A stretch of DNA of 7,418 nt from Dysgonomonas sp. (GTDB taxonomy: Bacteria; Bacteroidota; Bacteroidia; Bacteroidales; Dysgonomonadaceae). The notes beneath the pieces were generated by a model. That model saw only the letters and a program-made list of their open reading frames with translations, did no database searches and was not told the origin of the DNA. How positions within the stretch are numbered: the first letter of the stretch is position 1; each line of letters starts with the position of its first letter. A program made the position numbers and the translations under genes. Where the stretch lies: positions 1 to 7,418 of the forward strand of contig DQAM01000185.1 of NCBI GenBank assembly GCA_003523545.1, in the 5' to 3' direction. Positions 6,947 through 7,418 of the stretch are shown piece by piece.

Positions 6947-6970
6947 ATATTATAGTTATTTATACGGTCA

Positions 6971-7418
6971 TTATTTTTTCTTTCCCTGATTAGCTACTGC
7001 ATCCATCAGTTTTTTGATTTCTTCAGGATCTCCCAAGAAATAATCATTTACAAGATTCAGATCATTATCGAACTCGAATACATAAGGTACAGCTGTAGGA
7101 AGATTGAGGCTTACAATATCTTCATCCGATATATTTTTAAGATGCTTGATAATACCGCGAAGGCTGTTTCCATGAGCGGCAACGATTATTTCATCATGTT
7201 TTACCATAGAAGGATAAATAACTTCCTGCCAATAAGGAAGAATTCTTTCTACAGTATCTTTTAAAGCTTCAGTTTCAGGAACGAATGATTTAGGAACTCC
7301 GGCATATCTGGGATCCTGAGAAGCCGAACGCGAGTCACTGGGGTCTAGTGGAGCAGGAGGAACGTCGTAACTGCGTCTCCAGATTAAAACTTGCTCATCA
7401 CCGTATTTTTCAGCGGTT
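6971..7418 (-). CDS. gpmA: 2,3-bisphosphoglycerate-dependent phosphoglycerate mutase, C-terminal part
   Basis: The reading frame stays open to the window edge and shows 148 residues, running from [10 protein letters not shown] to the end NQGKKK. About 100 N-terminal residues, including the phospho-histidine RHG motif, lie outside (E. coli GpmA is 250 residues). The enzyme interconverts 3- and 2-phosphoglycerate in glycolysis and gluconeogenesis. Diagnostic segments are [13 protein letters not shown] (visible 12-24, with the paired arginines), [21 protein letters not shown] (around 35-55), [11 protein letters not shown] (61-71) and [15 protein letters not shown] (79-93), whose His82 corresponds to the second catalytic histidine (His184 in E. 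coli). The C-terminal AVANQGK-type tail, which helps close the active site, is present. The ATG at 7207 is internal, not a start. A strong terminator follows the stop. The protein is cytoplasmic and looks intact as far as visible. Confidence 0.97.
   Translation of the reverse strand, partial: TAEKYGDEQVLIWRRSYDVPPAPLDPSDSRSASQDPRYAGVPKSFVPETEALKDTVERILPYWQEVIYPSMVKHDEIIVAAHGNSLRGIIKHLKNISDEDIVSLNLPTAVPYVFEFDNDLNLVNDYFLGDPEEIKKLMDAVANQGKKK

Noticed and set aside
7205..7207. ATG at 7207 as the start of a short 78-residue protein.
   Set aside because: The same frame continues upstream to the window edge with clear phosphoglycerate mutase sequence, so this is an internal methionine.

Overview
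The window looks like ordinary chromosomal DNA from a member of the Bacteroidota, most likely order Bacteroidales. The evidence is an AT-rich composition, start codons without Shine-Dalgarno sequences, two exact matches to the Bacteroidota -7 promoter element TAnnTTTG, and an outer-membrane receptor with the carboxypeptidase-regulatory-like N-terminus typical of this phylum. The genus cannot be fixed by eye. No mobile element, CRISPR array, tRNA or rRNA was seen, and no stretch longer than about 180 bp lacks a gene.

Left part (63-4245, plus strand). An ExbD-type subunit of the proton-driven TonB energising complex ends in a clear intrinsic terminator. An 892-residue TonB-dependent-receptor-like outer membrane protein with a GTG start follows. 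Four bases after it comes an NAD(P)-dependent Gfo/Idh/MocA oxidoreductase, so these two genes are almost certainly co-transcribed. ExbD would help energise outer membrane receptors in general. The receptor-oxidoreductase pair may handle one substrate, but nothing in the sequence identifies it.

Middle part (4249-5714, minus strand). A small one-domain cupin and a DinB-type translesion DNA polymerase lie in the same direction 44 bp apart, with no visible terminator between them. dinB must start at a TTG, because the first in-frame ATG lies beyond a catalytic aspartate. dinB and the oxidoreductase converge with only 3 bp between their stop codons.

Right part (5715-7418). A 95-bp divergent intergenic region carries one -7 element facing each way, one for the cupin and one for a tRNA-dihydrouridine synthase (DusB-like, plus strand). 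After it comes a 177-bp AT-rich convergent spacer with small inverted repeats and a strong terminator serving the last gene, the C-terminal part of 2,3-bisphosphoglycerate-dependent phosphoglycerate mutase (minus strand, cut by the window edge).

No previously undescribed system is evident. The points most worth checking are the non-ATG starts, the receptor-oxidoreductase pair, the cupin-dinB pairing and the paired divergent promoters.
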